In this document: piece after piece, positions 54,288 to 62,802 of the stretch | Layout: each line of letters opens with the position of its first letter | Position numbering within the stretch: position 1 is the first letter of the stretch | NCBI RefSeq assembly: GCF_002266435.3 | Contig: NZ_CP029426.2 | Span: 5,300,001 to 5,364,000 of the forward strand | DNA length: 64,000 nt | Reading direction: 5' to 3' | Origin: Bradyrhizobium amphicarpaeae | Lineage (GTDB): Bacteria; Pseudomonadota; Alphaproteobacteria; Rhizobiales; Xanthobacteraceae | Notes under the pieces: generated by a model | Told to the model about the DNA's origin: nothing | What the model saw: the letters and a program-made list of their open reading frames with translations, nothing else | Databases searched by the model: none | Translations under genes and position numbers: made by a program

Positions 54288-55334
54288 ATGTCCGACAACA
54301 TCAACCGCCGCCGCTTTTTCGGAAGTGCCGCCATGACGCTCGCAGCCGCCCAGCTTTCGATCGGCGCAACCGCCTCGGCTGAAACGGCCAAGCCGGCAAA
54401 GTCCCCCGTCACCATCAAGCCGGGAGCCAACACGGCGTTCGCGTCCCTGAAGCAGATCGACGCCGGCCTCCTCAACGTCGGCTATGCCGAAGCGGGTCCC
54501 GCGGATGGTCCGCCCGTGATCCTGCTGCACGGCTGGCCCTATGACATCTACAGCTTCGTCGACGTCGCACCGCTGCTCGCGGCGGCCGGCCATCGCGTGA
54601 TCATCCCCTATCTGCGCGGCTACGGGAGCACGCGCCTGCTCTCCGAGGCGACGATGCGGAACGGTCAGCCGGCGGCGATCGCAACCGACGTCATCGCGCT
54701 GATGGACGCGCTCAAGATCGAGAAGGCCACGCTCGCCGGCTTCGACTGGGGCGCGCGCACCGCCAACATCGTTGCAGCCCTCTGGCCGGAGCGCGTCAAG
54801 GCGATGGTCTCGGTGAGCGGCTATCTGATCGGCAGCCAGCAGGCCGGCAAGATGCCGCTGCCGCCGAAGGCGGAGCTGCAATGGTGGTACCAGTTCTATT
54901 TCGCGACCGAACGCGGCCGCGAAGGCTATGACACGTACCGCCGGGATTTTTCGCGGCTGATCTGGCAGCTCGCCTCGCCGCAATGGTATTTCGACGATGC
55001 CACCTTCGAGCGCAGCGCGGCGGCCTTCGACAATCCGGACCACGTCGCGATCGTGATCCACAATTATCGCTGGCGCCTCGGCCTCGCCGAAGGCGAAGCG
55101 AAATACGACGCCTACGAGGCGCGGCTGGCGCAGGCCCCCGTGATCACGGTGCCCACCATCACCATGGAAGGTGACGCCAACGGGGCGCCGCATCCGCAGC
55201 CGTCCGCCTACGCCGCAAAATTCTCCGGGCGCTATTCGCACCGGACCATCAAGGGCGGCATCGGGCACAATCTGCCGCAGGAGGCGCCAAAGGCTTTTGC
55301 CGACGCCATCCTGGACGTGGCAGCCGCGAGCTAG
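54288..55334 (+). CDS. Tat-exported alpha/beta hydrolase with Asp nucleophile
   Basis: This is a 348-residue protein with a classic twin-arginine signal (NINRRRFFGSAAMTLAAAQL, Arg7-Arg9), then a core with HGWP near 81-84. The nucleophile elbow is GFDWGA with Asp153, and the base His is in GGIGHNLPQE. As in epoxide hydrolases, Asp is the nucleophile. Secretion through Tat suggests folding in the cytoplasm, unlike the Sec-exported neighbour. AGGAGC precedes the ATG. Confidence 0.87.
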   Translation: MSDNINRRRFFGSAAMTLAAAQLSIGATASAETAKPAKSPVTIKPGANTAFASLKQIDAGLLNVGYAEAGPADGPPVILLHGWPYDIYSFVDVAPLLAAAGHRVIIPYLRGYGSTRLLSEATMRNGQPAAIATDVIALMDALKIEKATLAGFDWGARTANIVAALWPERVKAMVSVSGYLIGSQQAGKMPLPPKAELQWWYQFYFATERGREGYDTYRRDFSRLIWQLASPQWYFDDATFERSAAAFDNPDHVAIVIHNYRWRLGLAEGEAKYDAYEARLAQAPVITVPTITMEGDANGAPHPQPSAYAAKFSGRYSHRTIKGGIGHNLPQEAPKAFADAILDVAAAS

Positions 55335-55374
55335 CACCACAATGGCGAAACCCGCACCAAGGGAGCGACCAGGG

Positions 55375-55461
55375 ATGCGCCGGCTGTTTGCAACCCTCGC
55401 CTTGCTCGTCGTCGTCCTGCTCGTGCTGATCCAGTTCGGTCCGGCATGGCTGTCCGGATGA
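55375..55461 (+). CDS. possible small membrane protein (28 residues)
   Basis: MRRLFATLALLVVVLLVLIQ and a short tail form one hydrophobic helix after a basic start. A GGGAG site lies about 9 bases upstream. The frame extends back to ATG 55342 (39 residues). It is 40 bp after the Tat hydrolase and may be cotranscribed. It could equally be chance; no homologue is known to me. Confidence 0.35.
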   Translation: MRRLFATLALLVVVLLVLIQFGPAWLSG

Positions 55462-55475
55462 GCTCTTCGGCTTGT

Positions 55476-58355
55476 TCAGGCGGAGGGCGGGTTCAGCATA
55501 AGCCGCGCCTTCCTGAGGTCCGCGGTCTCGAACCCTTCGGTGAACCGCGCATAGGTCTTGGCGAGCTGTTCGCGCGGATCTCCTACACCCTGTCGTTCGC
55601 GCAACTGCGAGAGCGACATCTCGGTGCGCAGCTGCCAGGACAGCGCCCCCTGCCGCTCGGCGAGCTCCGCGGACGCGACGAGGCTTGCCTCGGCCGCGTG
55701 GAGGTTTCCACCCTGCGCCTCGAGTTCTCCGCGCAGACGGAGCAGCTCCGGCATGTCGAAGGCGCCGCCTTCCCGCTCGACGCGGTCGATGGTTTCGTTC
55801 AGGACCTGCGCGCCTTCCGCCAAACGCCCCGACGAGACCAGCCCCCGAGCCAGATCCGCGGCGAACGCCGACATATAGAGCTCGTAGCGATCCGCGTGCA
55901 GGCGCGGGAGCGCGCTCCGCAACAGGTCGATGCCGCCGGTTACCTCGCCATGGGCGATCAAGGTCTGCGCCCGAAACCCGGTCGCAACCGCTTCGTAGGG
56001 GACGAGCCCATGCATGCTCGCATGCGTCGCCAGGCGAGCGCTCATGGTCTCGACGGCGGACCAGTCGCCGACCCAGCCGAACACCGAGGCGGACCAGCAC
56101 AGCGCAATGCAATGCATGACCACGTCGCGCGGTGCCGACGCGCCGACGAGCGGGAGGACGCATTCCAGCGCGCGATCGGGATAGCCGCGCAGCCACAGCA
56201 CCCGCGCGAGCGGAATTTGCGGTGTGCGCGAATAGGCGAAATGTCCGGGTTGGGTGCCCCGCAGCGCGGCGTCGTCGCGCATGCCCTCGTCGAGATGAGC
56301 TTGCGCCTCGGCCTGGTCGCCGGCGAGGTGATAGGACACGCCGAGCAGCGCCTTGCTGCCGGCGATGCCCGCGGTATCGCCGATCATGCGCGCGATCCGC
56401 TCGGCGTGACGCGCTGTCGGCACCAGATGGCGGTAGCCGCCGGTCCGGCGGTAGTACATGTTCAACCGCGACAGCAGCCTGAACGTGTTGGCGTGGTCGC
56501 CGAGCGCTTGCGCGATCTCCAGCCCGCGCCTGAGCGCCGCTTCCGCCTGCTCGCTGTTGCGCTCGGTGAACATGAAGGCGTGGCCGAGCGTCGACTGAAG
56601 CTCGAGCTCCCAACGGCCACCGCGGCCGGCGTCGTCGAGCATTGCGAGTGCGCGATCGGACCAGATGCGCGCCTCGTTCAGCAAATTGAGCTCGACGAAC
56701 AGACCCGTGCAACTGCCGGCAAGCGGCACGCGCAAATCGGCTCCGTCATCATTGGCGTAGCTCCATGCCAGTGCCGCGCGGGCATCGGCGAGCAGGCCTA
56801 CCCGCTGCTGTGAGCGGGAGACTTGGCCGCTGCCGCCCTGCGCCGCCAGGCCCGATTCAAGCGTGCGCTGGACATGACAAGCGTGACGGCGCGCAATGAC
56901 GTGGGCATCGCCGACATCCGCCAGCTTCTGCATGGCATAGGCACGCGTCGCGTCCAGCAGGCGATAGCGCCGCGATGCCCCGTCCGGCTGCGAGGACACC
57001 AGCGACTTGGCCACGAGTTGCTCCAGCGCGTCGATGACGCGATCCTCCGGCGTCCCCTCCTCGGCCGCCACCGCTATTGCGCCCTCCAGGGTGAAGTGAC
57101 CTGCGAAGACGGCGAGCCGCTGGAACACAGCGCGCTCGTTCTCGCCGATCAGGCCGAAACTCCAGTCGAGCGTGGCGCCGAGCGTCTGCTGCCGCGGCGG
57201 CGCCGTTCGCCGTCCGCGCCATTCGAGCTGCAGGCGGCTGTCGAGCAGCGCCGCCATCTCGCGCAGCCCGTAGAGACCGACGCGGGCGGCTGCGAGTTCG
57301 ATCGCGAGCGCGATGCCGTCGAGCTTGCCGCAGATCTGCACCAGGACTTCCGCATCCTCGTCGGTGAGGTCGTCGCGATGCCCCGCCGCATTGGCGCGAT
57401 CGACGAATAGACGCGCAGCCGGATAACCCAGCACCTCGCCGGCGCTGAGGCGCGCGCCCTGCGGCGGGCCCGGCAGCGGGACGAGCTCGAAAATCTGCTC
57501 GCCGGCCACCAGCAACGACTCGCGGGAGGTGGCGAGGATGGCGACGCCGGGCGCCTCGCGATGGATGTCCTCTGCAAGACGCGCGACCGCGTCGATGACG
57601 TGCTCACAGCTGTCGAGAACGAGAAGCAGCCGTCGCGCCCGCAGGAAATTGACGATGCTGCCGCTCGGATCGTTGTGATGCACGACGAGGCCCAGCGCGG
57701 CGGCAACCGTGCTCGCCACCAGCGCGGCGTCCTTGAGCGGACCGAATTCGAGGAAATGGACGTTGCCCTCGAATCTGTCGCTCAGGTCATGCGCGAGCGC
57801 GACCGCGATGGTGGTCTTGCCGATGCCGCCTGGCCCGCGCAGCGTGACGAAACGATCGCGGAGCAAGCGCGGCGCCAGCTCGGCCACGATTTCGTCCCGC
57901 CCGACCATCCGGTCCAGACGATGCGGCAGAGACGGTGACGGCGTCACTTTATCGGGCGGCACCGACGCGGGTGCGGGCGGCTCTGCGCGGGTGCCACGCT
58001 GCACCGGCGCGACGAAGCAATAACCCCGGCTCGGGATGTTCGTGATGTAGCGGACCCCGTCCTTGCCGTCGCCGAGCGCCTTGCGCAGCTCCGCGACATG
58101 AACCCGCAGGCTTATCTCCTCGACGGAGAGGCCGGACCACGCGTAGCTGAGAATCTCGCTCTTGGGCACCACCTCGCCGGCACGGCTGACGAGCAGGCGC
58201 AAAATATCCATCGCGCGGCTGCCGAGCTTGACCGGCACGCCGTCCTTCTGCAGCAACCGCGACCGCAGCGAAAACGGCCCGAACGAGACGGCATCGAGAG
58301 CGGGGATCGTTCCGGCGCCGCCGCGGGGGCCACGTCCTTCCGAGAGGTCGGTCAC
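55476..58355 (-). CDS. large winged-helix / STAND-like ATPase / TPR-like regulator, paralogue 3
   Basis: This 959-residue protein is more divergent than the other two but has the same order. It has a winged helix (FGPFSLRSRLLQKDGVPVKLG to NIPSRGYCFVAPVQ), Walker A GPGGIGKT at 174-181 and Walker B LLVLDSCEHVI. LATSRES, the GIALAIELAAARVG block, and a TPR-like tail ending with KTYARFTEGFETADLRKARLML complete it. The GTG start at 58355 aligns with the two paralogues; ATG 58472 would add a non-conserved leader. It is divergent from the AraC regulator, with a CTAAC array in between. It lacks the 20-bp block seen upstream of paralogues 1 and 2. Confidence 0.87.
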   Translation of the reverse strand: MTDLSEGRGPRGGAGTIPALDAVSFGPFSLRSRLLQKDGVPVKLGSRAMDILRLLVSRAGEVVPKSEILSYAWSGLSVEEISLRVHVAELRKALGDGKDGVRYITNIPSRGYCFVAPVQRGTRAEPPAPASVPPDKVTPSPSLPHRLDRMVGRDEIVAELAPRLLRDRFVTLRGPGGIGKTTIAVALAHDLSDRFEGNVHFLEFGPLKDAALVASTVAAALGLVVHHNDPSGSIVNFLRARRLLLVLDSCEHVIDAVARLAEDIHREAPGVAILATSRESLLVAGEQIFELVPLPGPPQGARLSAGEVLGYPAARLFVDRANAAGHRDDLTDEDAEVLVQICGKLDGIALAIELAAARVGLYGLREMAALLDSRLQLEWRGRRTAPPRQQTLGATLDWSFGLIGENERAVFQRLAVFAGHFTLEGAIAVAAEEGTPEDRVIDALEQLVAKSLVSSQPDGASRRYRLLDATRAYAMQKLADVGDAHVIARRHACHVQRTLESGLAAQGGSGQVSRSQQRVGLLADARAALAWSYANDDGADLRVPLAGSCTGLFVELNLLNEARIWSDRALAMLDDAGRGGRWELELQSTLGHAFMFTERNSEQAEAALRRGLEIAQALGDHANTFRLLSRLNMYYRRTGGYRHLVPTARHAERIARMIGDTAGIAGSKALLGVSYHLAGDQAEAQAHLDEGMRDDAALRGTQPGHFAYSRTPQIPLARVLWLRGYPDRALECVLPLVGASAPRDVVMHCIALCWSASVFGWVGDWSAVETMSARLATHASMHGLVPYEAVATGFRAQTLIAHGEVTGGIDLLRSALPRLHADRYELYMSAFAADLARGLVSSGRLAEGAQVLNETIDRVEREGGAFDMPELLRLRGELEAQGGNLHAAEASLVASAELAERQGALSWQLRTEMSLSQLRERQGVGDPREQLAKTYARFTEGFETADLRKARLMLNPPSA

Positions 58356-58696
58356 ATTTTTCTCATTTTGACGACGGCTTCCTCGAAACGCGCAAGGACT
58401 ATACCCGGCCCCGATGCGAGGTCCAGCGAAGGCCCCGCGCGAATCCCACACCGGGACGTCGATCCCACGCAATGCTCCATGATGGCCTCAACCGGGCGAA
58501 ATCCGACAAATTGCACCTAATCAGACGTCTGCGGCGGGCTGTCGCACCTGGCGCACATGCACAAAATCTAACAACTCCTCATCACCACTAACGGGCGTCC
58601 TGGCCAGCTCACGCCTATCCTCCGAGCATGGAAAGCATCGGGCTTGCGCGTTTGCCGGTCGTCGCAAGCAGCCACAGCACCTGGAGAGGACGAGCG
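58356..58696. promoter_or_regulatory. divergent promoter region with a CTAAC array
   Basis: This 341-bp region between paralogue 3 and the AraC gene carries CTAAC at 58568-58572 and CTAAC at 58588-58592, exactly 20 bp apart, about 105 bp before the AraC start. Nothing else in the region looks like a gene. Confidence 0.55.
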
Positions 58697-59683
58697 ATGT
58701 CGAACAATTTGCACGCGGCACATGCCTGGATCGGTCTTCCGGCCGGCGCGCGGGATCACGAGGTTCTTCGCCCGGCGCAGGTCATCGCCCGGGAGAGCCG
58801 ATGGCGCCAGATCGATCCCGCACCGGACGGCGCGAGCGAGGACGTCACCATCTCGCGATGGGAGGACTCGCGGAGCAGTTCGTCGCACGAAACGACCACG
58901 CCGGACGATCGCTATTTCATCGGCATCGCCCTGAAGACCACGCGCGCGAAGCTGACACGGGACCGCCAGATCATTTTCGACGGCACGATGCCTGCGGGGA
59001 CGCTCTATGTCACTGCTCCGTCGAAGTCTCTCGGCGTGCAATTCCAGTCGCCATGCGCCTTCCTGCACGTCCACATCTCCACGGATCATCTTCCCGCGCA
59101 TGTCGTTGCGGCCGACGGGCTCAATGACCTCGTGCTGTTGCGCGATCCACTCGCCGCCGAGCTTGCCAAGGCGCTGATCGAGCAGAGCGATGCCGCAGAC
59201 CGGCGTTTTACGCAGTGCATCGGCCAGACGCTCGCGATGCATCTCACCCGGATGGAATTGCCGCGCGTCAGGGTGAATGCCTTGCCGAAATGGCGGCTGC
59301 GGCGTGTCGAGCAATATATCGCAGATCATTTCCACCGCTGCATCAGCCTGTCCGAACTCGCCAACGTTGCCGGCCTGTCCCGGATGCATTTTGCGGCGCA
59401 ATTCCGCGCCGCGACCGGTTACCGTCCCCGCGAATATCTGCTCAACCACCGGACCGAGCAGGCGAAGACGCTGCTCGCAACCACCGAGCGGCCATTGGCC
59501 GAGATCGCGCTTGCCGTGGGCTTCAGCACGCAGGCGCATTTTTCGACCGTGTTCAAGCGCATCAGCGGGGAATCGCCGGCACGCTGGCGGCTCGCCAATA
59601 GGGATGAGCGGCTCGAGGTCGAAGCGCTGCCGCGGCGGCGGCGTTCCCCGGAGATCGGTTGGATCGCCAGTGCCGCAGCGTAG
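58697..59683 (+). CDS. AraC-family transcriptional regulator
   Basis: This 328-residue regulator has a variable N-terminal effector domain. The C-terminal AraC double helix-turn-helix is at about 205-305: CISLSELANVAGLSRMHFAAQFRAATGYRPREYL, then the second helix pair ending with GFSTQAHFSTVFKRISGESPARWR. AraC activators usually regulate catabolic or stress genes nearby; candidates are the BisC-like gene (convergent) or the exported hydrolases. GGAGAGGA precedes ATG 58697. Confidence 0.9.
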   Translation: MSNNLHAAHAWIGLPAGARDHEVLRPAQVIARESRWRQIDPAPDGASEDVTISRWEDSRSSSSHETTTPDDRYFIGIALKTTRAKLTRDRQIIFDGTMPAGTLYVTAPSKSLGVQFQSPCAFLHVHISTDHLPAHVVAADGLNDLVLLRDPLAAELAKALIEQSDAADRRFTQCIGQTLAMHLTRMELPRVRVNALPKWRLRRVEQYIADHFHRCISLSELANVAGLSRMHFAAQFRAATGYRPREYLLNHRTEQAKTLLATTERPLAEIALAVGFSTQAHFSTVFKRISGESPARWRLANRDERLEVEALPRRRRSPEIGWIASAAA

Positions 59684-59706
59684 TGCAGCGTCAGGACATT
59701 TGAGGG

Positions 59707-62028
59707 CTACACCGGATCGAACGCGCGGATCGGCGGCAGATTGCCGGTGAACTTCTCCACCTCGACCACCGTCAGCTGCCCGGTGCAGCCCTGGGCGAAC
59801 GACGAGGTTCCGACGTCGCGGGTGAGCACGTTCGGATTGCCGTGAACGCACAGCGGCGCCTCCTCTTCGGGATCCATCGGATCGTACCAGGCGCCGGTCG
59901 GAAGCTGGATGACACCGGGCGCGATGCCATCGGTGACGTGGACCGCGGCAAGGCACGCCCCGCGATCGTTGAACAGGCGGATGATGTCGCCGTCCGCGAT
60001 GCCGCGCGCATTCGCATCAACCGGGTTCATCCGCGCGACCTCGCGGCCGCGATGTTTCGCGCCAAGCGAATGCCCGCCGAAATCGAGCTGGCTGTGCAGG
60101 CGCGTCACCGGCTGGTTGGCGACGAGGAAGCACGGCGCCCCAGGCCTGGGCGTGTCGGTCTTGTCGAGCCAGACCGGATGTCCCGGACAATCCGCATCGT
60201 TATGCGCTGCGATCTTGGCCGAAAATATCTCGATGCGCCCGCTCGGCGTCGGCAGCGCGTGATCGACGGGATCCTCGCGGAAGCGGCGCAGCCGACCGCC
60301 GTCATCGGGCTGCTGCGGCACGACCAGGCTGCCGCGCGCCCAAAACTCGTCGAAGCCTGGAGCCTCCAGGCCGCGCCTGGCGAGCGAGGCGCGGGTCGGC
60401 TCGTAGAGATGCTCGAGCCACTGCCGCGAGGTACGCCCTTCCGTGAAGGGTTCGCGGGCGCCGAGACGCTCGGCGAGATCGGCAAAGATGTCGTAGTCGT
60501 CGCGCGCAAGCCCAAACGGCTCGGCGACCTGATGCATGGCGACCATGAGAGGGTCGTTGCTGGAATAGCCGATGTCCTCGCGCTCGAGCGTCATCGTCGC
60601 AGGCAGCACGATGTCGGCATGACGGGCGGTGGCGGTCCAGGCCAGATCGTGCACGACGAACGTATCGAGTTGCGCAAAGGCCTTGCGGAGGCGGTTGATG
60701 TCCTGGTGGTGATGGAAGGGATTGCCGCCGGCCCAGTAGACCATGCGGATGTCCGGATAGGTTCGCGTCTCGCCGTTGTAGCGATAGGTACTGCCCGGCT
60801 TGAGCAGCATGTCGGCGATGCGCGCCACGGGAATGAAATCGGCGACGCCGTTGCGGCCCTGTCCCAGCGTCGGTCCCGGCACGTCGTTGACGCGGCGGCC
60901 GTAATAGCCGATCGCCCCGAGTGAATAGGCATAGCCGCCGCCGGGAAGGCCGATCTGGCCGAGCGCTGCCGCCAGAACCATGCCCATCCACACCGGCTGC
61001 TCACCATGCTCGGCGCGCTGCAGCGAATGCGAGACGGTGATCAGCGCGCGCTTTCCGGCGAGCCGGCGCGCGAGGTTGCGGATCGTGTCCACATCGACCC
61101 GAGAGATCGCGGCGGCCCATTCGGCGTGCTTGGGCTGGCCATCGCTCTCGCCGGTGAGATAGCGCAGGAAGACGGGCCATCCCTCGGTGTAACGATCGAG
61201 GAAAGCCTGGTCATGCAGGCCTTCGCTGACCAGCGTGTGGACGAGGCCGAGCATCAAGGCGGTGTCGGTGCCCGGCACGCAGGTCATCCACTCCGCACCG
61301 GCCTCGACGGGCAGGTCTTCGCGGAGCGGGCTGACCAGGATGAATTCGCAGCCGCGCTTGCGGGCCGCCGCCATGGCGCCGCGCTCGACATGCTTGCTGA
61401 TCGAGCCGCCGGCCACACTGGAGTTCTTCAGCGCCATGCCGCCGAAGGCGAGCACAATGTCGGTGTGACCGGCGATCTGGTCCCAGGTAACGTTGCGCTT
61501 GGTGATATCCTCATAGCCGGCAAGGATTTGCGGCAGTAGCACCGACGATGCGCCCGAGGAATAGGAATTGACCGAGCGCACATAGCCGCCCATCGCGATG
61601 TTGAGGAAGCGATGCACCTGGCTCTGGGCATGATGGAAGCGGCCAGCGCTCGACCAGCCGTAGGAGCCGCCGAACACGGCGCCAGGCCCGCGCGTATCGC
61701 GGATGCGCGACAGCTCGTCGCCGAGGAGATCGAGCGCCTTCTCCCAGCTCACCGAGACGAATTCGTCACGGCCGCGGCGATCGTCGGGGCCCGGCCCGCG
61801 CTCGAGCCAGCCACGGCGGATGGCCGGCTGGGCGATACGCGCCTGGTGGCGCAAGGCGCCGGGGAAATTGTCGATGATGCCGTTCGGATCGGGATCGCCC
61901 GCATAGGCCCTGACCTCCAGCCCGGCCGCGCTCTGACGTGCGGAAAACACGCCCCAGTGCGAGGTGTGCGGTTTGAAGCCATCCGAGAGGTCGAGACCGG
62001 GATCGGGGAAGCCAATCGTATCGTCCAT
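59707..62028 (-). CDS. BisC-like molybdopterin oxidoreductase (biotin / methionine sulfoxide reductase type)
   Basis: This is a 773-residue enzyme of the DMSO reductase family. There is no N-terminal Fe-S cysteine motif and no signal peptide, so it is cytoplasmic and of the BisC/TorZ group. The Mo ligand serine is expected in SYGWSSAG (about Ser127). Other family blocks are SHSLQRAEHGEQPVWMGM, WAGGNPFHHHQDINRL and LPATMTLEREDIGYSSNDP. BisC reduces biotin sulfoxide or free methionine-S-sulfoxide. Together with MsrA this would repair both protein-bound and free methionine sulfoxide. The start at 62028 has AAGGA upstream. Convergent with araC. Confidence 0.88.
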   Translation of the reverse strand: MDDTIGFPDPGLDLSDGFKPHTSHWGVFSARQSAAGLEVRAYAGDPDPNGIIDNFPGALRHQARIAQPAIRRGWLERGPGPDDRRGRDEFVSVSWEKALDLLGDELSRIRDTRGPGAVFGGSYGWSSAGRFHHAQSQVHRFLNIAMGGYVRSVNSYSSGASSVLLPQILAGYEDITKRNVTWDQIAGHTDIVLAFGGMALKNSSVAGGSISKHVERGAMAAARKRGCEFILVSPLREDLPVEAGAEWMTCVPGTDTALMLGLVHTLVSEGLHDQAFLDRYTEGWPVFLRYLTGESDGQPKHAEWAAAISRVDVDTIRNLARRLAGKRALITVSHSLQRAEHGEQPVWMGMVLAAALGQIGLPGGGYAYSLGAIGYYGRRVNDVPGPTLGQGRNGVADFIPVARIADMLLKPGSTYRYNGETRTYPDIRMVYWAGGNPFHHHQDINRLRKAFAQLDTFVVHDLAWTATARHADIVLPATMTLEREDIGYSSNDPLMVAMHQVAEPFGLARDDYDIFADLAERLGAREPFTEGRTSRQWLEHLYEPTRASLARRGLEAPGFDEFWARGSLVVPQQPDDGGRLRRFREDPVDHALPTPSGRIEIFSAKIAAHNDADCPGHPVWLDKTDTPRPGAPCFLVANQPVTRLHSQLDFGGHSLGAKHRGREVARMNPVDANARGIADGDIIRLFNDRGACLAAVHVTDGIAPGVIQLPTGAWYDPMDPEEEAPLCVHGNPNVLTRDVGTSSFAQGCTGQLTVVEVEKFTGNLPPIRAFDPV

Positions 62029-62212
62029 CGTCTGATCCTTATTCCCGCGTCGGCCTGCAATCAGGGTGGTAATATACTGATCCGATCCGGACGTCGTCGA
62101 GATCAGCGTTGACGGAAACGCTGGGCTGCCCCGCGTGAGGCCGGAGGCCTTTGCAGGGTGTTCGCCGCAGTCTTCGCGATCGCATGACGATGTGGCCGGG
62201 ACGATGTCAGGC

Positions 62213-62395
62213 TCATTGGCCTGCGCAGCAATCCACCAACAATTGCCAGATCCGCTGGGCCTCGCCCCTCTCATGCCCGTCCGGCGCCTTCTCGGCACTG
62301 GACCGGCCGTATCCGGCGATAGCGCGCGCTTCACGCGGCACGATCCACCGCTCCGAGATCGGGTCGTACCATTTTCCGATGGTCATCTCAGTCAC
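62213..62395 (-). CDS. small protein of unknown function
   Basis: This is a 60-residue protein from GTG 62395, which overlaps the stop of the preceding small frame as GTGA. An internal ATG at 62386 is the alternative start. A WYDPISERWIVPREARAI motif is followed by a charged region. Length and coupling suggest a real gene, but no family is recognised. Confidence 0.45.
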   Translation of the reverse strand: MTEMTIGKWYDPISERWIVPREARAIAGYGRSSAEKAPDGHERGEAQRIWQLLVDCCAGQ

Positions 62396-62511
62396 GGCGA
62401 TCGCTCACGGATTTTCCGACGGTCGAACGTTGCGCCTCCCGCGGCCCGATGTGAACCATTCGGCAGCGCCTCGCTCAATTGACCAATCAGCGCCGCGTGC
62501 GATTGTTCCAC
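62392..62511 (-). CDS. possible small protein (39 residues)
   Basis: This frame runs from GTG 62511, 8 bases after the stop of the upstream small gene, to a stop that overlaps the downstream start. It encodes a helical, basic-tailed peptide (QSHAALIGQLSEALP then a basic end). The coupling on both sides is its only support. Confidence 0.3.
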   Translation of the reverse strand: MEQSHAALIGQLSEALPNGSHRAAGGATFDRRKIRERSP

Positions 62512-62519
62512 CCGCGCGA

Positions 62520-62714
62520 TCAGCCCGGCCGGGTCGGATGAAGCGTGCGCGGGTGCCGCTCGTGCAACAGGCGGGCGAGCTCCTCGCGCTCGGTCGCGCG
62601 GCCCTTCATGGCGGTCTCGAACAACGCTTCCTGGATGTCGCGGGGCATATCGCCCCACACGTCCATTGCCGCGCGTCCGAGCAGGCCCGCAAGATGATCA
62701 ATTCCGTCGCTCAT
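62520..62714 (-). CDS. small helical protein of unknown function
   Basis: This 64-residue protein has a strong AGGAGAG before its ATG. The sequence is amphipathic helical (LAGLLGRAAMDVWGDMPRDIQEALFETAM) with an RTLHPTRPG tail. It is the first gene of a possible three-gene small-protein operon, divergent from the YciE-type gene (88 bp apart). Stress-related expression together with YciE is possible but not shown. Confidence 0.55.
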   Translation of the reverse strand: MSDGIDHLAGLLGRAAMDVWGDMPRDIQEALFETAMKGRATEREELARLLHERHPRTLHPTRPG

Positions 62715-62802
62715 TCGGCTCTCCTGGTCTCACCACGGAATGGAACAGCTGTCATCGTGGAGCGTTCCAGTGTCATCTTTTTTGTCAAAGGAGTGGTCAT
62801 TT

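Noticed and set aside
53271..55334. Serine esterase or lipase function for the two exported hydrolases
   Set aside because: The nucleophile elbows read QDYGG and FDWGA, with Asp and not Ser, which does not fit esterases.
47532..58592. CRISPR array
   Set aside because: The CTAAC repeats are 5-mers in separate promoters at 10-20 bp distance. No 25-40 bp repeat with spacers occurs anywhere in the window and no cas gene is seen.
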